In this document: piece by piece, positions 1 through 12,125 of the stretch | Layout of the letters: each line of letters opens with the position of its first letter | How positions within the stretch are numbered: position 1 is the first letter of the stretch | NCBI GenBank assembly: GCA_035578175.1 | Contig: JAQMRL010000012.1 | Coordinates: 17,525,715 to 17,589,714 of the forward strand | Direction: 5' to 3' | Origin: Catonia carolina | Lineage: Eukaryota; Arthropoda; Insecta; Hemiptera; Achilidae | DNA length: 64,000 nucleotides | Made by a program: the position numbers and the translations under genes | The notes under the pieces: generated by a model | Database searches by the model: none | The model's input: only the letters and a program-made list of their open reading frames with translations | What the model was told of the DNA's origin: nothing

Positions 1-742
1 TCCTTACGGAACAAGGTTCAATTAACTCCCACAAAGTTTTTGCTGCAAATAACAAAAAAAAAAAATTAATTAATTTGTAAATAAAAATCATAGCTTGTCT
101 GAATATGCAGGTGTGGATGGGTCAATTGGAGCCAGAGTCTGCTAGCTGTGTAGGCCCACATTTACGTACAAGTAGCTGTAGAATAAATTATATTCCTATA
201 ACACTTCAAAAATGTTGTATTAGTACATCTTTTATGATTCTTTCACATGTTAAGAACCGATATAGTCTGTTAACTACTTTGTTTAATCTTGTCTTGGATA
301 AAATAATCACATGCACCATCGTAAGGTACAAATAGCCTAACAATCAAAATTTTGGTAATTCCTAATTATTATAATTTCCAGTATTTTGCTGAAAACCCAA
401 CCAACAGGTATGAGGATGGAACCCATAGTTAAAATTAGTTGCATTAGACAATATGTTTTATATATAGCCAACTGTCAATCATCTGGTACAGACTAGTATT
501 GTTTAGCAGGCTATGTTTCCCCCTTTGTGTTTTCAGCCCTTTCTTTCACCTGGCAACTTTAAGCCAATCATTGGGGTAGTTCTCTCTCCCTTTAGTCCTC
601 CAGGTTGTTTGAACGGTTTTGGTGGGGCTGGAGGCTGGTTAACCAGAGATTTTGAGGTTTCAGGAGAGTGTCAATTAGGTTAGTTCCATTCGGAACTCAG
701 CTACAAGGAGGTTGTTCAAGAAACAAAAGAAAGTAACTACTA
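1..742. other. No gene recognised
   Basis: AT-rich non-coding sequence. The only open frames are short, have no recognisable motifs and show no clear splice context. No terminal repeats or tandem structure were noticed. Confidence 0.5.
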
Positions 743-745
743 TTA

Positions 746-1035
746 AGCCTAGTTTACACAGGTCGAGTATCTTAGTTGAGTAGCAACAGTCAATTAATTT
801 AGTAATTGAGTAACTGTCCGCACACACATGTAATGTAGACAGCATATTTAGTGCATTGTTATGGCTCCACGGAGGCAGGATATCGCTCGTAAAGTACATT
901 GAGCGTAATGGTGGGGGTAAGCTACTAAACTGTGCACTCGACCGTTCTACTCAACTAAAAAAACGTGTCCAAACAAGTCTAGTACTAAATTACTAATCTA
1001 CTCAACTAAAATACTAAACCTGTGTAAACTAGGCT
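746..1035. mobile_element. PIF/Harbinger-like MITE (290 bp)
   Basis: The ends are a perfect 18-bp inverted repeat, AGCCTAGTTTACACAGGT on the left and its complement on the right. They are flanked by a direct TTA at 743-745 and 1036-1038. A 3-bp TTA (TWA) target duplication is typical of PIF/Harbinger elements. The interior has no useful open frame, so this is a non-autonomous copy. The terminal structure is seen directly; the superfamily is inferred from the duplication and the end sequence. Confidence 0.75.
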
Positions 1036-1837
1036 TTAGAGATGATCAGGAGAACAAGGAGAAAAAAAGAAGAAATACTAATTTAGAGGTACTTAATAAT
1101 AAAATTTAATTTCATTTATCATAAGGGATTTAGTAAGCTTGTTCTTTCAGTCAAACTCATGAAATGAAAGGTTGGCTATGTTATTTTTTATTTAAATAGG
1201 TTATGGTTAGTTACGAAAATAAAAATGTGAACAATTTGTTTATTAAATACTTTTGTTAAATCAAAGAGGCATAGATTTTATTAATTAGTTTAGTTTTAAT
1301 CTCATGTTCTATTAATATAGCTGGCGCCCCACCATGTATTAATTTTATAATTAGAGCATTTACATACTGGACAATTTACAGTGGTGGAAACAGAAGTGGA
1401 CTCTAAGGGAAACATTATAAAGAGTTGTTACATACTGGTAATGTGATGACATAAAAGGAATAACTATGTTATTGTGTGGTAATAATAGTTATAACAGGAG
1501 TCATTCATCCTTTTTCTTAACGATGGGTCCTACCCTTTTAACATTTTTGTTCTTATGTAAAAGTAGAACTTGTGTAACAATTATACTTTCTCTTATTATC
1601 TGTTCTAGTCAATTCTATTATTCTGGATAATTCTACAGTAAAAGCCATTTAACTATAAAGTAAACGTCAACAATCCTTTTCCCTCTGATTGGCTAGAACT
1701 CAACCCAGATTGCTTAAAGCAACCTATACTCACAGTTCACCCTATACCTAGCACTACTTTTAACAGTTTTTTTCTGAAAACTCATAAAAACTCACTAAGT
1801 ATCTATTTATAATTAATGCAGCACATATGGTGCGGTT

Positions 1838-2226
1838 CCAAGCTCCATGTAGTTGCGGGGTGAAGGGTACGGGTGAGGTACGTAATAATGAATGAGTGAC
1901 GCATGCTGGGAGAACGATTGTTGTATTACTCCGATACAAAACAATCGTTTTCAAATTTTCCGTATTTAACATATTTGTTTGTATTTATTGCATTTATTTA
2001 TTTACATATTTTGATATAAATTAGCAAGTTAAATATTATGAATCCAACCAAGTTAATAACCCGGTAGGTATTTGTTAAATTAATGCACCGGATGATAAGC
2101 ATATTTTTAAGTCTAGTTAGTACATGCTAGCACTGCAAATGCATCAGCTGTGAAACACTACTAACTCATTCATTCTCTTACTACTACAACAACGCACAGC
2201 ATTCCTTCCAACTACACGGAGCTGGG
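1838..2226. repeat. Possible MITE with imperfect inverted ends
   Basis: The sequence CCAAGCTCCATGTAGTTG at 1838 is mirrored by CAACTACACGGAGCTGGG ending at 2226, with two or three mismatches. No target duplication could be defined, so the element class is unknown. The surrounding 1039-2270 holds no gene. Confidence 0.35.
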
Positions 2227-2649
2227 ACTCGAGCAATCCAAATCCCTAAATTTAACTTATGACAGCAAACAAATAATCTGGTGTGAAACACTCACACGAC
2301 TTTCTCTTGCCCATGCAAATAATGAACAATAAAACCTAACATTAGAAATAAACCATAAAACTAACCTCAAAAAATAACCTTATTTTAATCGTGGGTAAAT
2401 GATGCAAAATTAAAACAAACCTTAGTTTGAGTTAATAATACGAATAATCACTCTTTGATGCTAAACTAGGCTCTGTAAAGAAAAATGCTTGAAATAAAAG
2501 TTGTAGATCTTTTAATTTCCTATAAATTTGATTATACACAATTTTGTCATAAAGCATATGAAGTCCAAAATCTTAAAAAATTCAATTTTTTATAGATTTT
2601 CATTAAAAAAAACCCAGAAAATCACTAATTACTGCTAAACTAAGCATTA

Positions 2650-4641
2650 GGGGAGAGTCGTACAGTATGGGTCGGCAGGCAGTATGGGGCAGTGTCAATT
2701 ATTCTGTTACCACGTTTTTTACATAGAATAATACATCTTTGTTTGGTGCCTTACTGTTACCATTGGGACGATGCTGAACATCACTGGCCTTGTAAAGTTA
2801 CGAGGAAATGTTTGTTTTGATACCTCATGCTCTTCTGCAGATATAAACTTCAACAATCAGTCATAAAAATTGTGGTAATTTTATTTGAAAATATTATTAT
2901 ATTGTAATAGAACATACTTTTATGCATATTTTTAGTTAGTTACATTTTAATAAATTCTAAAATTAAATTCCAGGAGAACATTTTATCTCGGAAATGTCTG
3001 TCGCCTGGTATGGGCCACCGCATAATCGTGCAGTATGGGCCACTGGCCCTTACCGTCCAAGTATGTTAATACTGTCTAGTCTGTTTAAAATAACTTCCTG
3101 TGGCAGCCTGATTTGAGAAAATTTACAATTTGGAGTTTTATTCTACCTTTATTATTTTATTTTTATTATTATTTACATTTCACAAGAATAATTGCAATTG
3201 TACTAGCCTAGAGAATTTTTTAATTTGACTTTTCAAAAAATGAATTAACAAGAAGAGTGCAAAACGTTAGCTCTCCCGTCTCTCAATAAAACTATAGACT
3301 AATTATAGCTTTTTGTTTCTTTGTTACAGTCAAATTTGTTTATTCAACGTGGTAAACGGGATGAATGTACCTGACGAAGAGTGGATTTCTCTGTACTGGC
3401 ATTTACCCATTGAATCCAAACATTTTTCTGATTTTATATAGATTTTACTTATTAAAGAAACAAAATTATAACATCAAGTTCTTGCAAAAATAAGCTAGAA
3501 GAGAAATCTCAAAAACTGGAGAAGGAAACACGGAAATTGGAGAAAAGCTGAAGAAAGGAACAAACCAGAAAAGGAAATAAAGTGAGAAAGCTAGACAAAA
3601 GTGCTGAAATTCAAATATTAAAGAGAAAACTAGTTTTCTAAATATCAAAATAGTGCTAATGACAAGCAATAAACATTCTGCATTGTATGCAATGAACATT
3701 TTTTGGAAGACTGGACATTTTTGTGCAAGTTGGGCTCATGAAAACTATGCTAATGTGGAGTAGCACGCCACTTATTATAAATGTGGTTTTAGTGAAACAC
3801 AAGAGTAATTTTATTTTTACGTTTTCTTCTCAATAAGTGAGCTTGTATTTTTTGTACTAAAAAAGTATAAAATATTCTGTTGAAAAATATTTCTAAACAC
3901 CAGAATACGGTAACAGAAAACACTTACCAGTATTTATAGCGCTTTCGTGTATCTTGTACACATCTTCAGTACATTAAAATTAAAAAAAAAATTTAATTTA
4001 CTTAAGATGTGTACAAGATACACAAAATCGCTATAAGAATTGTTAAGTGTTTTCTGTTACCATATTCTGGTGGTCAAAAATATATATTTAAATTTTAAAT
4101 AATACGGCTGTTTATAATCCTACATAAGATGTTTGATAACATAAGAAATATTCTGTATATTTTTAAACAAAAACATGAACTTTTCAAATACTATTTTTAT
4201 TGTGAATTATTTGCTTTATTCCGGGGTTTCGAACAGCTTATGTAAACAAATATTTATATAAATATACAATAATTATTATATTTAACATACAAAAAAGTCA
4301 ACTTGCATCATATAGGCTAAAGAGAGTGAAAATAAAAACAAAAAAGCTGGTGGCCCATACTGCCCTCCACTTTCTGGGAACAGCAAGTTTTATAGCCATT
4401 GAATCACACATTTACATTTACATTTTACTTACATTTTCACTTAACAAATCAACTGGGCATGCATGAAAATAAATAAAAAATTTAGTCTGCCTATAACTTG
4501 AAATTACCATTTTACCGGTTTTCTTATTTAAGTATTGTATATTATACATTATGATAAACACATTACAATTCAATTTTACAACAATTACAACAAAAAAAAT
4601 TTAAGAAATGTGTAAGTGGCCCATACTGGCCGACCTTCACC
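2650..4641. mobile_element. Non-autonomous pogo/Tigger-like element
   Basis: It is flanked by TA at 2648-2649 and 4642-4643. Its imperfect inverted ends are GGGGAGAGTCG..CAGTATGGG and the complement of CCCATACTGGCCGACCTTCACC. The core CAGTATGGGCCAC is repeated just inside both ends (near 3003-3050 and 4352-4365), so there are subterminal repeats. Inside are remains of a transposase C-terminus: a Lys/Glu-rich stretch from about 3489, then a PHD-like zinc-finger relic CIVCNEHFLEDW (3680-3715) and, in another frame, CASWAHENYANVE (3721-3760). Pogo-like insect transposases often end in such a PHD-type finger. A foldback (3898-4072) is nested inside. Confidence 0.65.
3898..4072. repeat. Foldback / hairpin MITE
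   Basis: Two arms of about 85 bp are near-perfect inverted copies, from CACCAGAATACGGTAACAG on the left to its complement ending at 4072, around an A/T-rich centre near 3985. Both arms contain GTGTATCTTGTACACATCTT. The structure can form one long hairpin. No coding capacity; class unknown. Confidence 0.7.
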
Positions 4642-5239
4642 TATACAAAGAAATGTTACAAATAAAAGTTGTAGGTTTTTAAATTTTCTACAACTTTGAT
4701 TACGTACACTTTTGCACAAAAATGCATATTAAAGCCGCAATCTTAAAAAAAACATTTTTTTCTACAAGAGAAAAGCCGCCCCAAGAATTTCAACAGACAT
4801 GGCGCTTATCCTATTGTGTAGAGCATAAAAAGTGTAGTAAATGAGGCTATGATTTTTTTGTATACCGCTTAGTTTAGCAATAATTAGCGATTTTATGTTT
4901 TTTTTTCTCACGAAATCGTGTAAAACAATCGATTTTTTTAAAGATTTCAGCCTTATTATGCACTTCACGATAAAAAAGTATAATCAAATTTATAGGAAAT
5001 TAAAAGATCTACAACTTTTATTTAGAGTATTTTTCTCTACAGAGCCTAGTTTAGCGTGAAAGTGATTTTCCGTATTTTTACGCTAAACTGAGGTTGATTT
5101 TCGCTTAACATCTTTCACTTATGATTAAAATAAGATTATTTGTTTCTTTATTTCTAATGTTTTATTACTAATGTTAGGTTGTATTGTTAATTATTTGCAT
5201 TGGCAGGAGAAAGTTGTTTGAGTGTTTCAAACCAGATTT

Positions 5240-5950
5240 TTTTTTATTAAAATCAACTGGGAAAGAAATGAAAAACAATATAATACACATAAAATTGGAA
5301 TAAAATATGTTATAATAATTTTTAAATAAATAATTTAGTTTTTTTAAATGTTTAACATTATTCACATAATCAATCATAAAATAAATAAAGCGTTGTAAAT
5401 ACTTTATGGTCACAAGTTCACAACTGTAATGTTGTGATTATGAACTATGTGTTATGTTCATTCTATTGTAAGTTGTGTTTAACAATCAAATATCTAAACA
5501 CAAGAAATATTTACCGTTTATGTAGGCAAAGGCATCATTTGCAAACAAAAAACAAATCAAAAACAGTCTCTGGGTCAGGCATTTCTCCAAGGTGGCGCCC
5601 TATTTATAACCCTAATTTAAAAATTATTGAAATAAGACAAAATTATAACCGGGTAAAGCTAGGACGGGCAGCTAATTTATTGGATAACTTTAATATATAT
5701 TATTAGATTTGTATTATTTACATTTTAAAAGTAAAGATTGCATTTTTCTCCTAATGGCGGACTTATTTTTATTAAAATTGCCAATTCTGTCAATCTGTTC
5801 AGACCAACATTATCTATTTTTTTTTGTTAGAATATTTTTTGCTTTTAATTTAAATTCCTTCCAAATATTAAAAGGTAAATATTAAGAATAATTGAAGCAA
5901 CCCCAATTTTTATATTTTACTTAATTACTTAATATATATTTAAAATTTTC
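5240..5950. other. No gene recognised
   Basis: A 90-codon open frame on the plus strand (5434-5706) shows no recognisable domain and no supporting splice signals. It is not called as a gene. Positions 5951-6003 hold a fragment of the 950-bp repeat end (AATCTGGTGTGAAACACTC). Confidence 0.45.
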
Positions 5951-6111
5951 AAAATCTGGTGTGAAACACTCAAACAACTCACACTCACACGACTTTCTCT
6001 TGATCCAAGCAGCCAGAAAGGGAAAGTTTCTAAATCTTTTCCTCACTGCTTGTATGTTTAAGGAGATGGGAGTAGCGCCACCATACTTTCTTATATCATG
6101 TTCCAACCTTA

Positions 6112-6871
6112 GGGTAACCGCACAGTGAACGCTGGTCGCGGGTGCTGATTCACGCTGGCAAGCATGCATGGTAGGAGCATGTAACTACGCGCTTAAACTT
6201 CATTCAGTTGTCGGTATTCAACAGGAGTTCCACTAGCACCAGTGATGATGAATTATTTCTAATGGAAAACGTTTACACGAAATTATTATCATTTAAAGAC
6301 GATACCGTTAGTGACATTAATAAGAAAAGAAAATTGTACAGCGAGTATCATCATATTTTTGCACAATTAAAAAAAGATAGAGACAGGTTTTTTACATGAT
6401 AATGACTCTGGAAACGTTAACTTTTTTATTGTCAAAAGTACAACTTCGTTTCAAAAAACAATGGTGCAACTTGCACAAGCAACCAATATTGTCAAAAGAA
6501 AGACTTGTGATTACTTTGAGGTACATATTTTGAACATTTTGACTACCGATATTCAATATTATAAAGCACTGTTTGGCCAGTAATAATCTTTTAAAGTTAT
6601 TTTTATAAACCTATGTTATAATTAATTAACAAGTTGTTATTATTTATGAATACATATAATATGGCGCCATGTACACTTAGCAACCTGCCAGTAAGCAGCA
6701 GGCAGGTTTATACAAAACAAACCCATGAGATGATATGCACAGAACACCAACGTGCAGCTTTCTCCACCAGTGTTTACTGTGAGACGTTGGATTAAAATAC
6801 AATGGCATATTCATACTAGCAGGCTCCCGCTTGTAAGTGACCAGTGACCAGCGTTCACTGTACGCTTATCC
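6112..6871 (+). mobile_element. PIF/Harbinger element, internally deleted
   Basis: Inverted ends of 26 bp (6112-6137 and 6846-6871) differ at only three positions and share the perfect core ACAGTGAACGCTGGTC. Direct TTA copies flank them at 6109-6111 and 6872-6874, as expected for PIF/Harbinger. The element is 760 bp, far too short for a complete transposase plus Myb-like protein, but keeps one coding relic on the plus strand (6220-6399). It lies about 150 bp past the donor of the CoA synthase first exon, within the expected first intron of that minus-strand gene. Confidence 0.8.
6220..6518 (+). pseudogene. Harbinger-type transposase N-terminal relic
   Basis: The open frame from 6220 encodes an acidic start (SSTSTSDDELFLMEN), then YSEYHHIFAQLKKDRDRFF. 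This resembles the conserved block just before the DDE domain in HARBI1-like transposases, where a His-rich segment is followed by a Phe-Phe/Tyr-Phe pair. The frame stops at 6397-6399 (TGA). A second frame, shifted near 6395, continues from 6400 to a GAG|GTACAT donor-like site at 6518 with no recognised motif. There is no ATG near the 5' end and no catalytic DDE residues remain. The family call rests on the short motif and the surrounding TTA/TIR structure. Confidence 0.5.
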
Positions 6872-7025
6872 TTAGCTCATATGATTTGTTTACACAGTTC
6901 CAGTGTTAACTGGAATAAGTTGCATTTTAACAAGTCTTTACATAATGATTATAGAACCCCTTAAACAATTTTTAACGTACACATATGATAAAATTACTAA
7001 CATTTAAAATTTAAGTAATATTTAC

Positions 7026-7645
7026 CTACTTTTTAACATATCTGTATCCGTGACTCCAACAGTCAATTTCTTCTGACAATGTAAAACAGCTTCACTTAAC
7101 AATATTTTATGTCCAACATGTAACCTATCAAAAGTACCACCAAGAACTACATTATTGTATACAATCTCTGATTGTGGACCAACAGAATTTGTTGTTGAAT
7201 TACTCGCTGAACATTTATCTTCATTATTTACAGAAATAACCTCACAATCTGACATCTTATTAGTTATTTGAGATGTTAAAAGTTTTTTAAAATCTATTTT
7301 ATTTAATAGATTGTCAATGTAGATAACTTCAATTGGTATTTTTGTCTGAATATCTGTAGAAAATGGTTCCCGTAACCCGCTTAGTAATACACGAACTTCT
7401 AAATTCGTATAAAATGTGTCTTTATATAACCCGACCACAGAGGAACTATATTTTGACGCACTGCCAAGGTTATGTTGTTGCTTTTTATTTAATAATACAT
7501 TATTATCAACATTTAAATTCTGCATTTTATTTTCCGATAATAATAAAATATATAATGTATTTTTTAAATATCTTTTAACTTCTGGTATTATCTTTAACAC
7601 TTTATTTGGTTTTGTAACAACGATCATTGCTGTTTTAGGCGGCAT
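7026..7645 (-). CDS. Coasy: Bifunctional coenzyme A synthase, first coding exon
   Basis: This exon encodes residues 1-206 plus two bases of the next codon. The enzyme carries out the last two steps of CoA synthesis, joining phosphopantetheine to AMP and then phosphorylating dephospho-CoA. Residues 168-180 read GGTFDRLHVGHKI, the nucleotide-binding T/HxGH signature of phosphopantetheine adenylyltransferase, followed by a typical segment ending TVGVTDTDMLKS. Residues 1-160 are the poorly conserved N-terminal region. ATG at 7645 was chosen because an in-frame TGA lies 15 bases upstream. The donor is AG|GTAAAT (intron begins at 7025), at the place where the animal protein has Lys-Ser-Lys. The C-terminal half of the adenylyltransferase domain and the dephospho-CoA kinase domain are not found on this strand down to position 1, so they lie beyond a large transposon-filled intron or outside the window. 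Confidence 0.88.
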
Positions 7646-8390
7646 CGTAAATAACAATCAAAAATTTTATTACTTACAATTTTAAATAACTACGTATTAA
7701 GTAACAAATAACACGTTTAATCACGGTTTAACAACACCATAAGATATCTTAACTAAACAATATTATGTGATTTCAAAGCAGTTAAACTACAATCAATTAA
7801 ACCTTGTACTTATTTTTTTAATGTTTATCTTGTTAGTTTTTCTAATATTTGTAATTGTTGACAGGTTTTAAAAACTGTATAACCTTAAAATATAACCTTC
7901 AAAACACTTAACAAAAACATTATTGTAATGACTGGTTTAATGAAAATATTACTTATCAGCTGGAATTATATTTTGATAACAATCAGCTGTTCGTGTATCA
8001 CTGATTCTATTCGTGTATAGACGGTACACCATATTATAAAATTCATGTTTTACCATTTTGTAAATATATATCAACAAGAGCCAACTCAAAACATACAATT
8101 ATTAATTCATAAATTATTTAAATGTGCAAAAAGTTTACCCATTGACAAATGTATTAAGTTATTATACATGTATGTACTAAACTAGAAATTGTAATATCCT
8201 AGGCCGCCATACTGAAAAGAAGTAATTTCAATTTATTTCCCCGAGTGTTCAATACGGATCTTAGAGTTTACGGATCCTTCCACGTGTATTTCGATTCATG
8301 TTCATTCTTTCAAAAATATGTGATCATTCTTGGAAAGCGTCCCTTCTTTCTTTCCTCAGTCCACCGGTTTTTTCTTACAATGCATATAAT
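7646..8390. other. CoA synthase upstream region, no gene
   Basis: AT-rich sequence immediately upstream of the minus-strand CoA synthase start. It should contain that gene's promoter and 5' UTR, but no clear TATA box or initiator can be defined by eye. No other gene is visible. Confidence 0.45.
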
Positions 8391-8670
8391 TTAATATTTA
8401 GGTTTATTTGTTTTCGGGAACGGTAAAAATACAGTTCCCTTCTCTTCTGTAAAAATACGGTGGTTGTCAATAAAAATTAACAACCACCGAATTTGATCGC
8501 TGCTGCCGCTGTATTTTTGACGTGTTTGGCATGATTTTTTTGACATCGACCCCAGTGGAATTTGTTCAGGAAGGACTGTCACCTGGTCACCATTCAAAGT
8601 CGCTTGCCCAACCAGTGTTGCTTAACAATTAATAGCGACTTTCCACCAGCTGACTGGCAGGGTCGAGCCA
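8391..8670. repeat. Interspersed repeat shared with 35880-36095
   Basis: The stretch TTTGATCGCTGCTGCCGCTG through GCTGACTGGCAGGGTCGAGC aligns along about 200 bp with 35900-36090. Both contain GTCACCTGGTCACCAT-like and CCAACCGGTGTT-like blocks. Neither copy has intact coding sequence or clear ends, so this is a decayed repeat of unknown class. Confidence 0.5.
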
Positions 8671-9433
8671 AAGGCCATTAAAAACTTAATCTATGTTTAA
8701 TCACGCTAAAGTATCAACAATGAATTTTAATTTAATTTTAATCATGAGTAAATAACTAATGAAAATAATAATCAACCTCTGGTGGACTTAAAAATATGAA
8801 AATCAGAAATCTGCCTACGCTAAACTAAACTCTACGAAAAACCGCTTAAAATGACAGTTGCATGGTTTTAACCTTCTATAACTTTAATTATATACGCTTT
8901 TCAATTAAATGCATATTAAGGCCGCGATTTTACAAAAACCAATGTCGTTTACAAGGAATGCCCAATTTATCAGACTACAAAACCTAAAAAGCTGCGCAAG
9001 ATGACACGTGAAACAGATCACGGAAATGTAGGCTTCTATTAAATTGGTAGACTAAACAATTTGGTATAATATTTACTATAGCAACCTAACATTATAACAG
9101 AACGACATAGTAAGAAAATTTCCTATGCGTATACGCCAACTGGAAGATTGAAGAGTTCCCTCCTAACTGTCTCTTTGCGATAGTTGGAGCAGCTTCAGCG
9201 ATCGACAGTAGGGGAATAGTATCAATTCACAGGAGTGGGAGATACGAAAACATTACAAGCAGAACAAGCCACTTTCAAGTTTTTTGAATTGTAAAATAAT
9301 AGTAGAATGGCGTTAAGGAATTCACTTGTTCCTTCACTTCAGTCCGCAAAGACGTACTAGTCAGCAATAAGTGAACTATATTGTCCGTGTGCCTTTCATT
9401 ATGTCCGGACTATTTCCTTTGTAGAGCCATTTT

Positions 9434-9960
9434 TACGTTCTCTTGCCTTCTACAAAATATAGGGAAGGAAAGAATTGGTTTCATGTTGATATTTCAAAAC
9501 CTAGTTTTTACCAAATATACGCGTTTTCAGGCCCCCTGAACCCAAAAAATATAGTTTCACCGTGTGGGCTGCGTGCGCGCGCGCGTGTTTAATATAAGTA
9601 CCATGAGCCAACCAGACACATACATTTTTATCAAAATCAGTTAATCGGTAATAATTTTTATTCGTGCAATTGTTTATTTTTTTGCAATTTTCTCAATAAC
9701 AGCATTTACCACTTACTACTTCTTCTACTACTACTACTTTAGTGTAAAATCAACTCATTTACTATAAATTTTTTGTGCTCTACAAGATGGAGTAAGCGGT
9801 TTGGCTGCTAAAATTAGTGGAGGAGCTGTCGTACTAAAAAAAATCGCGTCAATTAATGATTTTCCGTATTCTGTTCACGTAAAGCATATATAACGAAATA
9901 TAAAATCTATTTAAAATATCTTCTGTAATTAATAATGTGAAACAAAGGAGTGAAAACTTA
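9434..9960 (+). repeat. HINE-like repeat, partial and diverged
   Basis: It begins with the family's left end (CTCTTGCCTTCTACAAAAT, normally followed by AGGGAAGGAAAG). It has the block CCCCCTGAACCCAAAAAAT, a decayed GC/GT simple repeat where full copies have (GT)n, and the later block CTCTACAAGATGGAGTAAGC. The right half with the terminal hairpin is missing. The preceding 8671-9433 shows no gene. Confidence 0.6.
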
Positions 9961-11270
9961 ACTTTAACAAAAATTATTTATAAATTTTAGTAATATATTC
10001 TATGAATAATATTGTTTTCTTTAGTTTAGTTTAGAACACGATGATTTCATTTTTCATGTTGGTAACGAACAAAAGACAGTCTAATTTCTGTTTGTATGGC
10101 ATTGTTAACAATAAAATGTTTATGAATATGGCTGATATTCAGTTAGCTAGCAGATCATCATGTTAGAACATTAATTTTTTAAGAACTGATAAATGTCAGC
10201 GGATGGTGCATTTTTAAGCATATTACATTGATCTTATTTGTCTAGCAATTTGATTTGTCAAGATACTTCGGTACAATCTTCGTTGTTAATATTAATTATT
10301 TCATGGTACGTATTTGTATTCAAAAGTATTAGGTAAGAAATACTTACGAATAAGAAAAATTTGTTCCGATTGTTGTTCACATTAAATTGAAGTATCAAAA
10401 TAATAGATGTATAATTAAAAAATCTGTACTATGGTTTGTAATTTTTTATGGTTACATAAATTTTTAGACTAAATGTTTCGTAATTGTTGAGTAAATTTGT
10501 AAAATAAGGGAAGTTAATGTATTTAATTTGGATTGCCTTCAAACAATACTTTTTGTTAATTAGGTACTTAATCGTTCTTTAAAACTTCTTTAAAGCTTTA
10601 AAAAAATACTAAATGGTGCTATGCACTGCTTAAATCTATTTTTTGTATTAGATTAAGATGATAACCCTATATCACTAAGCGTTTTCTGACTTGCATTGTT
10701 GAAGCGAGTTTCCACCAAACAATTAAAAAAACTTATTTTTGCAACAAAATGTCATGTATTTAAAATTAAGAACAGTTTTCAAAACATTTTCCTGTCAATG
10801 ATTGGGGAAAAACAGGTTTTTATTTTCTTGTTTTTGGAAACTAATTCCTTTTGGTGGAAATATTTTGTCTGTTTTCTCAGAACTTTTTCAGTATTGCATA
10901 ATTAGTCATTGAGGATGGATCTCTCTTTATCTTTTTTTAACAATAGCGTCAAAAAAATTGGGTTAAGTTGAGTCTGACATGTTTAATAAAAAGGACAATT
11001 TGGGGAACCTGAAGAATGAAAAGCTTAGGTGCGTTACAGGACATGGTAAAAATTTTAAATACCAACTTTGATGAAATTGTCAAATCCGATAATAATTCTA
11101 TGCCGTAATTATTCTTTTTTGTAACATCGAACTGACCCAATATCTAAGTTTTTTTTCTCTTTTAGCATTTGTAAATTAAAACAAATTGCAACTCAATAAA
11201 CAATTTTCATCAAAAGATATCCTACAAAACCAGAGACTGTCGCCTGGTGGAAATACATGAAAACAAAACC
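9961..11270. other. No gene; short duplicated segment
   Basis: AT-rich and non-coding as far as can be seen. Positions 10440-10650 and 12240-12410 share ordered blocks such as TTTTTGTTAATTAGGTAC, which suggests an old local duplication. No function is apparent. Confidence 0.4.
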
Positions 11271-11274
11271 AAAA

Positions 11275-12125
11275 AAATCTGGTGGGAAACACGACTTTCT
11301 CTTGCCAATGCAAATAGACAAATATAAACAAAAAAATAATGTGATAAAACATAACCTGTTATTTTTCAGCATTGATGAGCTCTGAACTTACACATTGCCA
11401 TTTATAGCTAGCCAATGACTTGCCAGCAACGATGCCAATAATTGCTCTCATAGCTTTGCTATTATTTCATCAGCTATTATTTTGGTCTTTCATTAACAAT
11501 TATAACCTATGAACATACAACCTGATTATATTAAGCTGATTATTTTATAAAGTATTGCATGTTATCATGCTCTATAATAAATATGTTAAGCACGAGATGC
11601 AAGACACGAGTGAACTACTGCGGCTCTTATATGCATGCGAGCATAATGTTTGTCAGGCTGAAACGTTTGTACGATCTGAACGCTGCCAAATGTTCTGATT
11701 GGTTTAAACGTGTGGAACAGCAGAGTTCATCAACTTTGAAAAGTTTTAAGTATGAGTAAATGATTCAAAATGAAAACTAACCGTAGTTTGGCTTAATAAT
11801 ACGGAACACCACTAAACTAGGCTCTGTAGAGAAAAATTCTTAAAATGAAAGTTGTAGATCTTTTAATTTCCTTTAAATTTGATTATACACTTGTAAAATA
11901 TATACTATGCTGAAATTTTTAAAAATCAATTTTTTACAGATTTTCATGAAAAAAACCAAAAAATCACTTTATTACCGCTAAACTAAGCATTATACAAAGA
12001 AATGTTTGAATAAGTTGTAGATTTAAAAATTTTGTACAACTTTTATAAATAAACATAGGTTATATAATTGTTTATTATTTACATTGGCAAAAGAAAAATG
12101 TGTCAGTGTTTCTCACCAGATTTTT
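11275..12125. repeat. Head-to-head pair of HINE-like repeat ends
   Basis: The left edge is the repeat's hairpin end in reverse (AATCTGGTGGGAAACAC then GACTTTCTCTTGCC). The right edge is the same end forward (TTGGCAAAAGAAAAATG then TTTCTCACCAGATTT). Internal blocks such as CTAAACTAGGCTCTGTAGAG and CTAAACTAAGCATTATAC are on the reverse strand in the left part. It has the same palindromic arrangement as 2275-5237. The following 12126-12610 holds no recognised feature. Confidence 0.55.

Larger units (their letters stand above)
2275..5237. repeat. Head-to-head pair of HINE-like repeat ends, split by a pogo-like element
   Basis: The left edge (AATCTGGTGTGAAACACTC) is the terminal hairpin end of the common 950-bp repeat in reverse orientation. 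The right edge (5200-5237, GTTTCAAACCAGATTT) is the same end in forward orientation. The two half copies therefore face each other as a palindrome. A pogo-like element (2650-4641) was inserted later at TA in the left half: the repeat text reads continuously from 2649 to 4642 once the insert is removed. Confidence 0.6.

Noticed and set aside
1321..1336. CTGGCGCCCCACCATG resembles a tRNA primer-binding site of an LTR retrotransposon
   Set aside because: No LTR ending in CA lies just upstream and no second LTR or gag/pol text follows.
5434..5706. 90-codon open frame on the plus strand
   Set aside because: No recognisable motif, low-complexity Asn/Lys/Ile composition expected in AT-rich DNA, no splice support.
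7363..7685. Two plus-strand open frames opposite the CoA synthase exon
   Set aside because: They are antisense shadows of the minus-strand coding exon.
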